19,907 nucleotides of DNA from JBAZYZ01 sp041659085 (GTDB lineage: Bacteria > Patescibacteriota > Minisyncoccia > Phycocordibacterales > VMEP01), in the NCBI GenBank assembly GCA_041659085.1, contig JBAZYZ010000013.1:1-19907 (forward strand). Direction: 5' to 3'. Positions 1-6,507 of this stretch are shown one piece after another. Each line of letters opens with the position of its first letter. The first letter of the stretch is position 1. The position numbers and the translations under genes are program-made. The notes below the pieces were generated by a model. That model ran no database searches and had not been told where the DNA came from. It saw only the letters and a list, made by a program, of their open reading frames with translations.

Positions 1-1
1 C

Positions 2-742
2 AAGAACATAGAATATTTTAAGAATCTTTTTGCCATGAATACGTTCGGCTCAGGCGAGGCTCGTGAGCAACTGATAGAACTTGCTGCCCGCCTAAAGGGG
101 TTGAATGTACAGAAGGAAGAAAAACAAGACTTCTTTAATCTGGCGCGTGAGCAGATGATTGTTCAGGTAGAAAGAGCGCCATCAGACGCGCGTTATGAAC
201 TTTACCTGGGGTCTTTCCTTGGCGGAATCGGAAGTTACGACGAAGCCATTAAATATTTACTGAAAGCTTACGAACTGTCGCCAAAGAAACAGCAAATTAT
301 GTTTGAACTAGGCGCCGCTTATATCAACAAGGGCGAACCGGAAAAAGGCCTTCAGTACTTCAAGGAGGCTTATGAAGAAGCGCCTGATTATCCGGACGCC
401 GTATTGTCCTACGCTTCGGGTTTGATTTATGCGGGCAAGGACAAAGAGGCGGAAACGCTTCTTGTGTCGGCATACGGTACGGCAATCGTTCCGGAAGAAA
501 GAATAGCCATGGCTTACAACTACCGCAGGATGTATGGCAAAGTCATTGCTGTCCGCGAGAAACAGCTGGAGAGCGACCCCGGTAACGGGCAAATTGAGCT
601 TTCACTGGCTGACGCTTATCTAAGAGTTGGCAGACGCAATGACGCCATTGTCTTGCTTAAAAAGATAATCGAGCAGAATCCTTCGTTCAAGGAGCAGGGC
701 GACTACTTTATAAAGGAGATAGAGGCCGGAAGGAATCCGTAA
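2..742 (+). CDS. TPR-repeat protein, 5'-truncated (likely C-terminus of an O-antigen ligase-type membrane protein)
   Basis: The reading frame is open from the first bases of the window, so the ATG at 35 is probably internal and the true start lies upstream. The visible part is about 246 residues of helical repeats. TPR-like helix pairs are evident where Gly/Ala/Tyr-rich helices alternate with 'A-x-x-x-L-x-K-A' helices, for example around SYDEAIKYLLKAYELSP and GEPEKGLQYFKEAYEEAP, and a last repeat near the end (RRNDAIVLLKKIIEQNP). There is no membrane segment in this portion. The opening stretch (AMNTFGSGEAREQL) resembles, from memory, the junction between the membrane domain and the TPR tail of O-antigen ligase/polymerase-family proteins in Parcubacteria. 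That parentage is inference; the TPR assignment is direct. A strong terminator follows at 855-882. Confidence 0.8.
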   Translation, partial: KNIEYFKNLFAMNTFGSGEAREQLIELAARLKGLNVQKEEKQDFFNLAREQMIVQVERAPSDARYELYLGSFLGGIGSYDEAIKYLLKAYELSPKKQQIMFELGAAYINKGEPEKGLQYFKEAYEEAPDYPDAVLSYASGLIYAGKDKEAETLLVSAYGTAIVPEERIAMAYNYRRMYGKVIAVREKQLESDPGNGQIELSLADAYLRVGRRNDAIVLLKKIIEQNPSFKEQGDYFIKEIEAGRNP

Positions 743-854
743 AACATTGAGAGTTGGTCTATACGCAAACTTGCATTTCTTAGAATAGTATGCTAAGGTG
801 TAAGGGTGAGTTGCGAGGGTTTTACTCTCAAAACAAACGAATGTCTGCGTAAGC

Positions 855-882
855 CCCCGCGAAAGCGGGGTTTTGCGTTTTT
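855..882 (+). terminator. Intrinsic terminator after the TPR gene
   Basis: A perfect 6-bp GC stem (CCCCGC / GCGGGG, 855-860 and 865-870) closed by a GAAA tetraloop is followed by a T-rich tract (TTTTGCGTTTTT, 871-882). It ends transcription coming from the TPR gene, about 110 nt after its stop codon. Confidence 0.85.
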
Positions 883-932
883 ACCCAACTGGCTTATTTG
901 ATATATACTAGACATTGTACGCTTCATGCGGA

Positions 933-949
933 TATCCGCGGTTGGCAAT
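933..949 (+). repeat. 17-bp direct repeat, copy 1
   Basis: The sequence TATCCGCGGTTGGCAAT occurs here and again at 1010-1026 without mismatch. This copy overlaps a 12-bp perfect palindrome (GCGGATATCCGC, 928-939) and is enclosed by a 7-bp inverted repeat (GCTTCAT 921-927 / ATGAAGC 948-954). It could be a protein operator or an RNA pairing element upstream of murB. Confidence 0.75.
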
Positions 950-1009
950 GAAGCTCAGTAGAGGCATTACAACATTTTGTGTATCATATAAATATCTAAA
1001 TTATGCTTT

Positions 1010-1026
1010 TATCCGCGGTTGGCAAT
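1010..1026 (+). repeat. 17-bp direct repeat, copy 2, complementary to the murB start
   Basis: Second exact copy of TATCCGCGGTTGGCAAT. Its GGTTGGCAA part (1017-1025) is the perfect complement of TTGCCAACC at 1064-1072, which contains the TTG start codon of murB. After one mismatch two more pairs extend the stem (1014-1015 with 1074-1075). In RNA this would fold into a hairpin with a 38-nt loop carrying the Shine-Dalgarno and with the start codon in the stem. Confidence 0.7.
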
Positions 1027-1052
1027 CGCACTCACATAAGACATTAGTTTTT

Positions 1053-1056
1053 GGAG
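1053..1056 (+). promoter_or_regulatory. Shine-Dalgarno GGAG for murB
   Basis: GGAG sits 7 nt before the TTG at 1064 and 28 nt before the ATG at 1085. The spacing favours TTG as the start, which is why I use the longer form. Confidence 0.5.
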
Positions 1057-1063
1057 TTCAACC

Positions 1064-2170
1064 TTGCCAACCACGAATAGACACATGACGATAAAAGAAA
1101 ATGAACCGCTTGCTCCGCTCACAACTTTTAAGGTTGGTGGAAATGCCCGTTATTTTATTGAAGCGATAAATGCGGATGAAATAAAAGAAGCTGTTTTATT
1201 TGCGCGCGGCAAAAATTTGCCGTTTTTTATTTTGGGTGGCGGTTCAAATATTTTAATTTCAGACTTAGGTTTCCCGGGGTTAGTTATAAAAATTTCTCTG
1301 CGCGGCATAAGTCACAAAGAAGAAAGAGGTCAGATCTTGGTTACTGCGGCATCAGGTGAAGTTTGGGACGACTTGGTTGCGTTCGCGGTGGAACGAGGGT
1401 GGAGCGGAATTGAAAATTTATCCGGAGTACCCGGCACTGTCGGAGGCGCAGTTGTCCAAAACATCGGCTGTTACGGAAGTGAAGTGAAAGACGCTATTGA
1501 GTTGGTATCTGTTTTTGATATTAGTGATGAGCAAATAAAAACCCTTCCATTTTCGGAATGCAGGTTTTCTTACAGGAACAGTTTATTCAAGAAAACGGAA
1601 GGTGAAAAATATGTTGTACTTTCAGCAATGTTCCACCTGGTTAATTCCTCGTCTTTTAAAATAGGGGACGCATACAAGGATAACCGTTTTGATATTGGAG
1701 AACTTGTTAAAAAACGAAACAGTTCTCCCGGGCTTAAAGATGTTCGTGAGGTTATATTGGGCGTCCGGGAAGAAAAAGGCATGATTATCATGGGCGGCAG
1801 GGAATCATATAACTCCGCAGGTTCTTTTTTTAAAGCACCTATTGTGGACAGAGAGTTGTTTGAGCAAATTATGGAAATTGCGTCTCGTGCCGACAAAGAA
1901 AAGGAACAGCGCCTCCGTCCGTGGTTTTGGGACTTAATGGAAAATAAGATAAAAATTGCGCCGGCATTTCTTCTTGAGTTTACGGAGTTTAACAAAGGGT
2001 ATCGCCGGGGCAGGGTTGGCGTGTCGCCCAAGCATTCACTCTCCATTATTAATTACGGTCTGGCTGAAGCGCGCGAAATTCATAATCTGGCGCGCGACAT
2101 GAAGGGTGAAGTTAAAAGAATATTTGGCGTTGAATTAACACCGGAAGTTGAATATATGGGGGAGTTTTGA
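1064..2170 (+). CDS. murB: UDP-N-acetylmuramate dehydrogenase (UDP-N-acetylenolpyruvoylglucosamine reductase)
   Basis: MurB is the cytoplasmic FAD enzyme that reduces UDP-GlcNAc-enolpyruvate to UDP-MurNAc with NADPH, the second committed step of peptidoglycan synthesis. Visible motifs are the FAD-binding GGGSN loop (residues 58-62), the signature GVPGTVGGAVVQNIGCYG (121-138), SYRNSLFK (169-176), the catalytic-serine motif SAGSFFK (251-257), and the C-terminal TPEVE with the catalytic Glu (about 361). The length (368 aa from TTG, 361 from ATG 1085) is closer to the longer type I enzymes than to the roughly 300-aa forms. TTG 1064 has a GGAG Shine-Dalgarno 7 nt upstream. ATG 1085 gives the more usual N-terminus but has no Shine-Dalgarno, so the start is uncertain. 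It appears monocistronic, with an AT-rich region on the 3' side. Confidence 0.95.
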   Translation: MPTTNRHMTIKENEPLAPLTTFKVGGNARYFIEAINADEIKEAVLFARGKNLPFFILGGGSNILISDLGFPGLVIKISLRGISHKEERGQILVTAASGEVWDDLVAFAVERGWSGIENLSGVPGTVGGAVVQNIGCYGSEVKDAIELVSVFDISDEQIKTLPFSECRFSYRNSLFKKTEGEKYVVLSAMFHLVNSSSFKIGDAYKDNRFDIGELVKKRNSSPGLKDVREVILGVREEKGMIIMGGRESYNSAGSFFKAPIVDRELFEQIMEIASRADKEKEQRLRPWFWDLMENKIKIAPAFLLEFTEFNKGYRRGRVGVSPKHSLSIINYGLAEAREIHNLARDMKGEVKRIFGVELTPEVEYMGEF

Positions 2171-2252
2171 ACATATTTGTTCCGACGTGGTGATTTAGGC
2201 GACGGTATATGGGTGAAAATACAAACGCTGTTTGATTTTTTAGTTGCCAACA

Positions 2253-2302
2253 GATAACTTTTTTACCAAAAATTACTCGTAATTTTTAGTAAAAAAGTTA
2301 TC
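2253..2302. repeat. 50-nt near-perfect inverted repeat
   Basis: The arm starting GATAACTTTTTTAC pairs with the arm ending GTAAAAAAGTTATC. Twenty-three of 24 arm positions are complementary, with one C/A mismatch (2267/2288) and a 2-nt centre. The AT-rich stem lies 82 nt after the murB stop. It could act as a weak bidirectional terminator for murB, but no T-run follows directly. It overlaps the DnaA-box-like site. Confidence 0.8.
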
Positions 2303-2306
2303 CACA
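2298..2306 (+). promoter_or_regulatory. Consensus DnaA-box-like nonamer TTATCCACA
   Basis: The nonamer equals the strong Escherichia coli DnaA-box consensus and lies in an AT-rich region beside a large inverted repeat. Only one copy is seen here and no dnaA or dnaN gene is in the window, so an origin is not established. Confidence 0.35.
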
Positions 2307-2334
2307 GTTATTTTGTTTTTAGGCGTGAATTTTA

Positions 2335-2363
2335 TTGTAAATATTTCTTCTATATATGATAAT
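2335..2363 (+). promoter_or_regulatory. Predicted promoter of the Lys/Ala peptide unit
   Basis: TTGTAA (2335-2340) and GATAAT (2358-2363) are separated by 17 bp. A transcript starting near 2370 would run through the small ORF at 2475 to the terminator at 2575-2611, about 240 nt. Confidence 0.45.
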
Positions 2364-2474
2364 TAAGTTATAACTTGGCGGTGAGTAATATAAAAGTTTC
2401 AAAAAAGTTTTTAATTTTTTTGAGACGGTCGAACAACATCGCAAGGCTTTAAAAATAATTTTTGTACAAAATAT

Positions 2475-2534
2475 ATGGCAGCAAAGAAAAAGGCAAAGAA
2501 AGCAAAGAAGGCAAAGAAAGCAAAGCGTTCATAG
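2475..2534 (+). CDS. 19-residue Lys/Ala-rich basic peptide
   Basis: An ATG opens a 19-codon frame reading MAAKKKAKKAKKAKKAKRS. It is built from a tandem 9-bp unit (GCAAAGAAR, encoding Ala-Lys-Lys) and ends in TAG. The composition resembles the C-terminal tails of histone H1-like and other nucleoid-binding proteins, so nucleic-acid binding is a reasonable guess but only a guess. A candidate promoter lies upstream (2335-2363) and a strong terminator downstream (2575-2611), so it sits in its own transcription unit. There is no Shine-Dalgarno. The alternative is that the repeat is noncoding, or that the unit is a small RNA. Confidence 0.45.
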   Translation: MAAKKKAKKAKKAKKAKRS

Positions 2535-2574
2535 TTTTACTTTTGAGCCTGCCTGCGCAGTCAGGTTTGTTCTC

Positions 2575-2611
2575 CGAAAATTCCCCGTTTAGACGGGGGA
2601 TTTTCGTTTTT
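2575..2611 (+). terminator. Strong intrinsic terminator ahead of secA
   Basis: A 14-bp stem (CGAAAATTCCCCGT, 2575-2588, with ACGGGGGATTTTCG, 2593-2606, one G-T pair) is closed by TTAG and followed by TTTTT (2607-2611). The bases after the stem (CGTTTTTACCCAA) resemble those after the terminator at 855-882 (GCGTTTTTACCCAA). Confidence 0.85.
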
Positions 2612-2652
2612 ACCCAAAGGTTTTTAAGCTGGCTCGTTTTCGGACCTTTTTG

Positions 2653-2661
2653 TGTTAGAAT
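2653..2661 (+). promoter_or_regulatory. Extended -10 promoter of secA
   Basis: TGTTAGAAT matches a TGn-extended -10. No good -35 is seen. Initiation near 2668 leaves a leader of about 14 nt before the ATG at 2682, without a Shine-Dalgarno. An upstream in-frame GTG (2652) lies inside this promoter and is unlikely to be the start. Confidence 0.55.
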
Positions 2662-2681
2662 GTTGCAATCTATACTTTATT

Positions 2682-5174
2682 ATGGCTTTTTCCCTAAAAA
2701 AACTGTTTGGAACCGAGAGTGACAGGCTTTTGAAGCCGTTTAACCTCATTGTGCCGCTTGTGAATTCTTTTGAGCCTGCCGCAAAAGCACTGACTGACGA
2801 AGCTCTTTCAGCAAAGACCGGTGAATTTCGGGCGAGGCTTGAGAAGGGCGAGTCATTGGACGACATTTTACCTGAGGCATACGCAGTAGTGCGCGAAGCG
2901 TCGCGCCGAACACTCGGCGAGCGACATTATGAGGTTCAGTTTTTGGGTGGCATAGCGATGCATAAGGGATATATCGCGGAGATGCGGACCGGTGAAGGCA
3001 AGACGTTAGTCGCGACGCTCCCGGCGTATTTAAATGCGCTCTCCGGTAAAGGGGTGCATATTGTCACGGTGAATGATTATCTTTCTCGTCGCGATGGCAC
3101 TTGGATGGGGCAGATCTATTCTTTTCTCGGTCTTTCTGTCGGCGTTATAAATCACGAGTCATCTTTTTTGTATGACCCTAAACACAAAGAGGCAGACGAG
3201 GAGCGCGACGAACTCGGTTCGTTTAAAGTTTTCCACGAATTTTTACGCCCATCTTCCAGACGTGAGGCGTATGAGGCGGATATAACTTACGGTACCAACA
3301 ATGAATTCGGTTTTGATTATCTGCGCGACCATTTGGTTTACGAACCGGGTTCTTTAGTCCAGCGAAATTATCATTACGCCATTGTGGATGAGATAGACTC
3401 AATCTTGATAGACGAGGCCAGAACCCCTCTTATCATTTCCGCCCAGTCTTCCGAGTCGGAAGACTTATATCGCACCTTTGCTTCCTTAGCAGGGAGAATG
3501 AACAAAGAGGAGGATTATTTGGTTGATGAAAAGGAGAAGGCTATCAGAATGACCGATGCCGGCATAGATAAGGCTGAAAAGGCGCTTGGAGTGGACAATA
3601 TTTACACCGAACGCGGAGTGAAGATGGTTCATCACCTTGAAACGGCGGTGAGGGCAAAGGCTCTTTTCTCACGCGACAAGGAATACGTGGTAAAGGACGG
3701 AGAAATCATCATTGTGGATGAATTTACCGGACGACTTCAGCCTGGACGCCGCTGGTCGGAAGGGCTTCATCAGGCCATTGAAGCCAAGGAAGGGGTCACA
3801 ATAGAGAAAGAATCCCGCACTTATGCTTCCATTTCTTTTCAAAATTATTTTCGCCTCTATGAAAAACTCTCCGGCATGACCGGCACGGCGCTTACAAGCT
3901 CTGAAGAATTTTTCAAAGTTTACCGTCTGGAGGTGGTGGCTATGCCGACCAACCGGGAAATAAAACGCATTGACCATAATGATTTTATTTTCCAGAGCGA
4001 GAGCGGGAAATTTAAGGCTATCGCGAAAAAAGTCAAAGAGTTATATGACAAGGGTCAGCCTGTTTTGATTGGCACGGTTTCGATTGAGAAGAACGAAATT
4101 CTTTCCGAATATTTCAAACTTGAAGGCATCCCGCACAAAATGCTGAATGCCAAGAATCATGAGAATGAAGGTGAGATTATCGCTCAGGCCGGCAGAAAAA
4201 GTTCAGTGGTTATCGCCACCAACATGGCCGGTCGCGGCGTTGATATAAAGCTGGGAGGCAATCCTCATACTCAGGATGAATATGAAAAAGTGAAATCATT
4301 GGGCGGACTTTTCGTTCTGGGTACCGAGCGACATGAGGCCAGACGCATAGATAACCAGCTAAGAGGCCGCGCGGGGCGGCAGGGAGATCCGGGAGAGACG
4401 CAGTTTTTTGTTTCGCTCGAAGATTCTCTTATGAGAATCTTCGCGCCGGATAATATTAAGAAACTAATGGGTCGCCTTGGCATACCGGAAGATCAGCCTA
4501 TTGAGAATGGAATGATTTCCAAGGCGCTCGAAAGCGCCCAGGAAAAGATTGAAGGATTTAACTTTGATCGCCGGAAGCATTTGCTTGAATATGACGATGT
4601 GATGAACCACCAGCGCAAGATTACATACGAAAGAAGGCAAAAGGCCCTCGCGGGAGACAGGGGATATTTGGAAATATTGGTTGACGAAACAGTTTTGGGT
4701 GACGAAGAATTAACCTTGTCGGTTGAGAACAAAAGAAAAGAATTTGGCGACGACGCTTTCTTCAGAGAGTTCCGTAAATGGGTTATCCAGGCGATTGATA
4801 TGCTCTGGGTAGAGCATCTTGAGGCTATGGATTATTTGCGTGACTCGGTGGGACTGCGCGCCGTGGGACAACGTGATCCTCTTGTGGAATATAAAAAAGA
4901 CGGATTAAGAATGTTTAAAGAAATGGAGGAATCACTTTATACTATGCTTGCCAGGATGATACCTCAGATGAACATAAGCGCCGCTTTGCCCGTAGAGAAT
5001 ACCAAATTTCAGGAGATTCATGAAGAAGTGAGCGTCTTGGGGGGCAGCAGCGCCGGAGCAGCGGCATCACACGAGCCCGTTAAGGCTGAAGCCGGCCGGA
5101 ATGACCCGTGCCCGTGCGGAGCGAAGAAGGCAGACGGAACTCCGATTAAATATAAACACTGTCATGGAAAATAA
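2682..5174 (+). CDS. secA: Protein translocase ATPase SecA
   Basis: SecA is the motor ATPase that drives preproteins through SecYEG at the inner face of the membrane. This 830-residue protein has Walker A MRTGEGKT (101-108), the Walker B region AIVDEIDSILIDEARTPLI (233-251), ITYGTNNEFGFDYLRD (201-216), helicase-motor motifs (ATNMAGRGVDIKLGGNP; LRGRAGRQGDPG), the scaffold motif LRAVGQRDPLVEYK, and a C-terminal zinc-binding SEC-C tail with Cys-Pro-Cys-Gly and a closing Cys-His-Gly. Three oddities are visible. An acidic/basic insertion lies at about 160-195, before ITYGTNN. The segment between the LEYDDVMNHQR helix and the IDMLWVEHLEAMD helix is only about half its length in E. coli, implying a reduced helical-wing domain. 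The zinc tail carries about six extra residues (ADGTPI). ATG 2682 is chosen because it follows the promoter and gives the canonical N-terminus. Confidence 0.97.
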   Translation: MAFSLKKLFGTESDRLLKPFNLIVPLVNSFEPAAKALTDEALSAKTGEFRARLEKGESLDDILPEAYAVVREASRRTLGERHYEVQFLGGIAMHKGYIAEMRTGEGKTLVATLPAYLNALSGKGVHIVTVNDYLSRRDGTWMGQIYSFLGLSVGVINHESSFLYDPKHKEADEERDELGSFKVFHEFLRPSSRREAYEADITYGTNNEFGFDYLRDHLVYEPGSLVQRNYHYAIVDEIDSILIDEARTPLIISAQSSESEDLYRTFASLAGRMNKEEDYLVDEKEKAIRMTDAGIDKAEKALGVDNIYTERGVKMVHHLETAVRAKALFSRDKEYVVKDGEIIIVDEFTGRLQPGRRWSEGLHQAIEAKEGVTIEKESRTYASISFQNYFRLYEKLSGMTGTALTSSEEFFKVYRLEVVAMPTNREIKRIDHNDFIFQSESGKFKAIAKKVKELYDKGQPVLIGTVSIEKNEILSEYFKLEGIPHKMLNAKNHENEGEIIAQAGRKSSVVIATNMAGRGVDIKLGGNPHTQDEYEKVKSLGGLFVLGTERHEARRIDNQLRGRAGRQGDPGETQFFVSLEDSLMRIFAPDNIKKLMGRLGIPEDQPIENGMISKALESAQEKIEGFNFDRRKHLLEYDDVMNHQRKITYERRQKALAGDRGYLEILVDETVLGDEELTLSVENKRKEFGDDAFFREFRKWVIQAIDMLWVEHLEAMDYLRDSVGLRAVGQRDPLVEYKKDGLRMFKEMEESLYTMLARMIPQMNISAALPVENTKFQEIHEEVSVLGGSSAGAAASHEPVKAEAGRNDPCPCGAKKADGTPIKYKHCHGK

Positions 5175-5285
5175 TGTTTAGTAATTAAAGAAGCCTGCCC
5201 CGTAGTGAACTGAGTTAGCGAAGTTCTACTACTGGGGTGCCACGGGGCATGATATCGTTTGGAACCAGTGTGCTTGGTTACGGAC
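5175..5285. repeat. Alternative stem-loops after secA
   Basis: Positions 5196-5249 can fold in two mutually exclusive ways. One is a long stem: CCCC-GTAGT-GAACT (5198-5211) pairs with AGTTC-ACTAC-GGGG (5222-5237) with two single-T bulges. The other is an 8-bp outer stem: TGCCCCGT (5196-5203) with ACGGGGCA (5242-5249). No T-run follows, so it is not a standard terminator. It resembles REP-like dispersed palindromes, but no second copy is in this window. Confidence 0.55.
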
Positions 5286-5314
5286 CTGACGGCGTTTGGT
5301 TTTTGTGGTAAAAT
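5286..5314 (+). promoter_or_regulatory. Predicted promoter of the 5332-7159 membrane-protein cluster
   Basis: CTGACG (5286-5291) and TAAAAT (5309-5314) are 17 bp apart, and TG at 5306-5307 makes an extended -10. The leader would be about 11 nt. A second candidate, TACAAT (5318-5323), would give an almost leaderless message. Confidence 0.5.
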
Positions 5315-5331
5315 CAGTACAATATAAAGTC

Positions 5332-5757
5332 ATGGAAGACATTATTTTCCCGATTCATATGACTGGTTTGGCTGTCGCGGCAGTTGGTGTTTTACTTGCC
5401 GACCATCAGGCTTTCAATTGGGTTCGTGGCAAAAAGGAGACGCTTGATTTGGCAAAGCTTACGAAATATCATCACACTGTTTTGTGGGGGTTGGCTACCC
5501 TGATCATTTCCGGGTTTTTTCTTTTTTGGCCGTCTCGGAACTACCTGCTGCAGAACACGACGTTTTTGATTAAAATGTTTTTTGTAGTGGTACTTGTCAT
5601 GAATTCTTTTGTAATAGGAAGGTTTATGCCGATTGCCACAACCAGGGAATATTCCAGCCTTTCTTTCACAGAAAGATTACCCCTTATGATAAGCGGCGCG
5701 GCGTCAGGCGTTTCCTGGTTGGGCGCGGCGATTGCGGCGTTATTCCTTTTTGATTAA
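5332..5757 (+). CDS. Four-helix membrane protein, function unknown
   Basis: The 141-residue protein has four predicted membrane spans: residues about 5-24 (with His 9), 45-65 (starting after a Tyr-His-His), 75-97 (with Lys) and 115-140. A basic/aromatic loop (DHQAFNWVRGKK) lies between the first two. I do not recognise the family with confidence. The pattern of a His near the start of helix 1 and a Lys at the start of helix 3 is loosely like HemJ/CopD-type small membrane proteins, but this is weak. The start is the ATG at 5332 because an in-frame TTG at 5296 precedes the promoter. There is no Shine-Dalgarno. It is the first gene of a closely packed membrane-protein cluster; the next gene begins 5 nt after its stop. 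Confidence 0.75.
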   Translation: MEDIIFPIHMTGLAVAAVGVLLADHQAFNWVRGKKETLDLAKLTKYHHTVLWGLATLIISGFFLFWPSRNYLLQNTTFLIKMFFVVVLVMNSFVIGRFMPIATTREYSSLSFTERLPLMISGAASGVSWLGAAIAALFLFD

Positions 5758-5762
5758 ACAAC

Positions 5763-6152
5763 ATGAAATCAATTTTTAAATTTTTTGACAAACTTGAAGA
5801 TAAGGTTCATTCACGTCTCGCGCGTTACCCCCTTGTGTACGCGCTTGTGGGCGGTGTTGCCATCGTGTTGTTCTGGCGCGGAGTGTGGCATGCCGCCGAC
5901 GCAATGGATATTTCATGGCAGGTGTCCCTGATTGCCAGCGTTATTATTATGCTTTTGACCGGACTCTTCGTCTCGTTTTTTGTGGGTGACAATATAATAT
6001 TGTCGGGACTTAAACACGAGAAAAAACTTGCTGAAAAAACCGAGGAAGAAATAAAGACGGAGAAAGACGAAATTTTCGACCTCAAGATGGAGATTGATGA
6101 AATAAAGAACTCTATTGATGAAATAAAAAATATAGTTTCGGATAAAAAATAA
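5763..6152 (+). CDS. Two-helix membrane protein with C-terminal coiled coil, function unknown
   Basis: The 129-residue protein has an amphipathic basic N-terminus (about 1-22), two predicted membrane spans (about 24-44 and 53-75), and a highly charged C-terminal helix (about 80-127) rich in Lys/Glu with hydrophobic residues at heptad-like spacing (EIFDLKMEIDEIKNSIDEIK), consistent with a cytoplasmic coiled coil. I do not recognise the family. It sits 5 nt after the upstream gene and 1 nt before the next, so it is almost certainly cotranscribed with both. Confidence 0.75.
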   Translation: MKSIFKFFDKLEDKVHSRLARYPLVYALVGGVAIVLFWRGVWHAADAMDISWQVSLIASVIIMLLTGLFVSFFVGDNIILSGLKHEKKLAEKTEEEIKTEKDEIFDLKMEIDEIKNSIDEIKNIVSDKK

Positions 6153-6153
6153 T

Positions 6154-6507
6154 ATGAGACTTTTATTAAAATGGGTTCTGGCCGCTTTTGCGATTCTGGC
6201 CGCCGCTTATCTCGTGCCGGGCATTCACGTGGCGAGCTTAATCACAGCTCTTATAGTCGCTCTTGTTTTAGGGGTACTTTCCATAACAATCAAGCCGGTT
6301 GTAAAACTGATAACCCTGCCGATTAATCTCCTCACCTTGGGGCTCTTTTCCCTGGTGGTTAACGCGCTCTTTTTCTGGCTTGTCGGCACGGTTATCAAGG
6401 GGTTTACGGTTGACGGTTTTGTTGCCGCTTTTTTGGGAAGTCTTGTCGTCTCGGTAATAAATTTCATAGGGGATAAATTAACAGACAAAGAAGATGCCCC
6501 TCTCTAA
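6154..6507 (+). CDS. Phage holin family IV / YvlD-like membrane protein
   Basis: This 117-residue protein consists almost wholly of four membrane helices. It has the features of the YvlD/'phage holin 4_2' family: an N-terminal MRLLLKWVLAAFAILAAAYL helix, a PGIHV turn, the conserved segment SITIKPVVKLITLPINLLTLGL in the middle, and a final helix ending FIGDKL. The family is widespread in bacterial chromosomes and the name does not imply a prophage; its function is poorly understood. The start is 1 nt after the preceding stop, and the 3' end overlaps the next gene by 14 nt, so translation is probably coupled. Confidence 0.85.
   Translation: MRLLLKWVLAAFAILAAAYLVPGIHVASLITALIVALVLGVLSITIKPVVKLITLPINLLTLGLFSLVVNALFFWLVGTVIKGFTVDGFVAAFLGSLVVSVINFIGDKLTDKEDAPL

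Larger units (their letters stand above)
743..1063. other. Intergenic region: terminator, repeated motif, murB leader
   Basis: No gene is visible in these 321 bases. In order it holds a small hairpin (815-829), an intrinsic terminator (855-882), an AT-rich stretch with a possible -10 TATACT (904-909), a 17-bp motif occurring twice (933-949 and 1010-1026), other possible -10 sequences (982-987, 1002-1007), and a GGAG Shine-Dalgarno at 1053-1056. I see no tRNA and no recognisable small RNA family. Confidence 0.6.
2171..2474. other. AT-rich intergenic region with inverted repeats
   Basis: No gene is seen between murB and the small Lys/Ala ORF. The stretch is very AT-rich and contains a 50-nt inverted repeat (2253-2302), a DnaA-box-like TTATCCACA (2298-2306), a likely promoter (2335-2363), a 12-bp palindrome AAGTTATAACTT (2365-2376), and a further hairpin (2396-2426). 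The heptamer AAGTTAT occurs four times, twice on each strand (2254-2260, 2295-2301, 2365-2371, 2370-2376). Confidence 0.6.

Noticed and set aside
789..882. Small noncoding RNA between the TPR gene terminator hairpin and a TATGCT -10
   Set aside because: No proper -35 at the right spacing and no known RNA structure; the sequence is explained as the 3' end and terminator of the TPR gene.
933..1026. Two identical 17-bp repeats as a CRISPR array
   Set aside because: Only two copies, too short, 60 bp between them, no third unit and no cas gene in the window.
2253..2306. Chromosomal replication origin
   Set aside because: One DnaA-box-like site and AT-richness are suggestive, but no box cluster and no dnaA/dnaN are seen; kept only as a low-confidence finding.
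2531..2570. CCTG...CAGG palindrome as part of a dispersed repeat
   Set aside because: A short imperfect palindrome (CCTGCCTGCGCAGTCAGG); no second copy in the window.
2652..2681. GTG start giving SecA ten extra residues
   Set aside because: The GTG lies inside the predicted -10 region, and the extension (MLECCNLYFI) does not fit SecA N-termini.
2462..2722. 86-codon frame overlapping the Lys/Ala ORF and the secA start
   Set aside because: It runs through the terminator and the secA promoter, and its sequence is low-complexity then unlike a protein.
6154..6507. Prophage holin implying a phage region
   Set aside because: The protein belongs to the chromosomal YvlD/holin-IV group, and no other phage genes are present.
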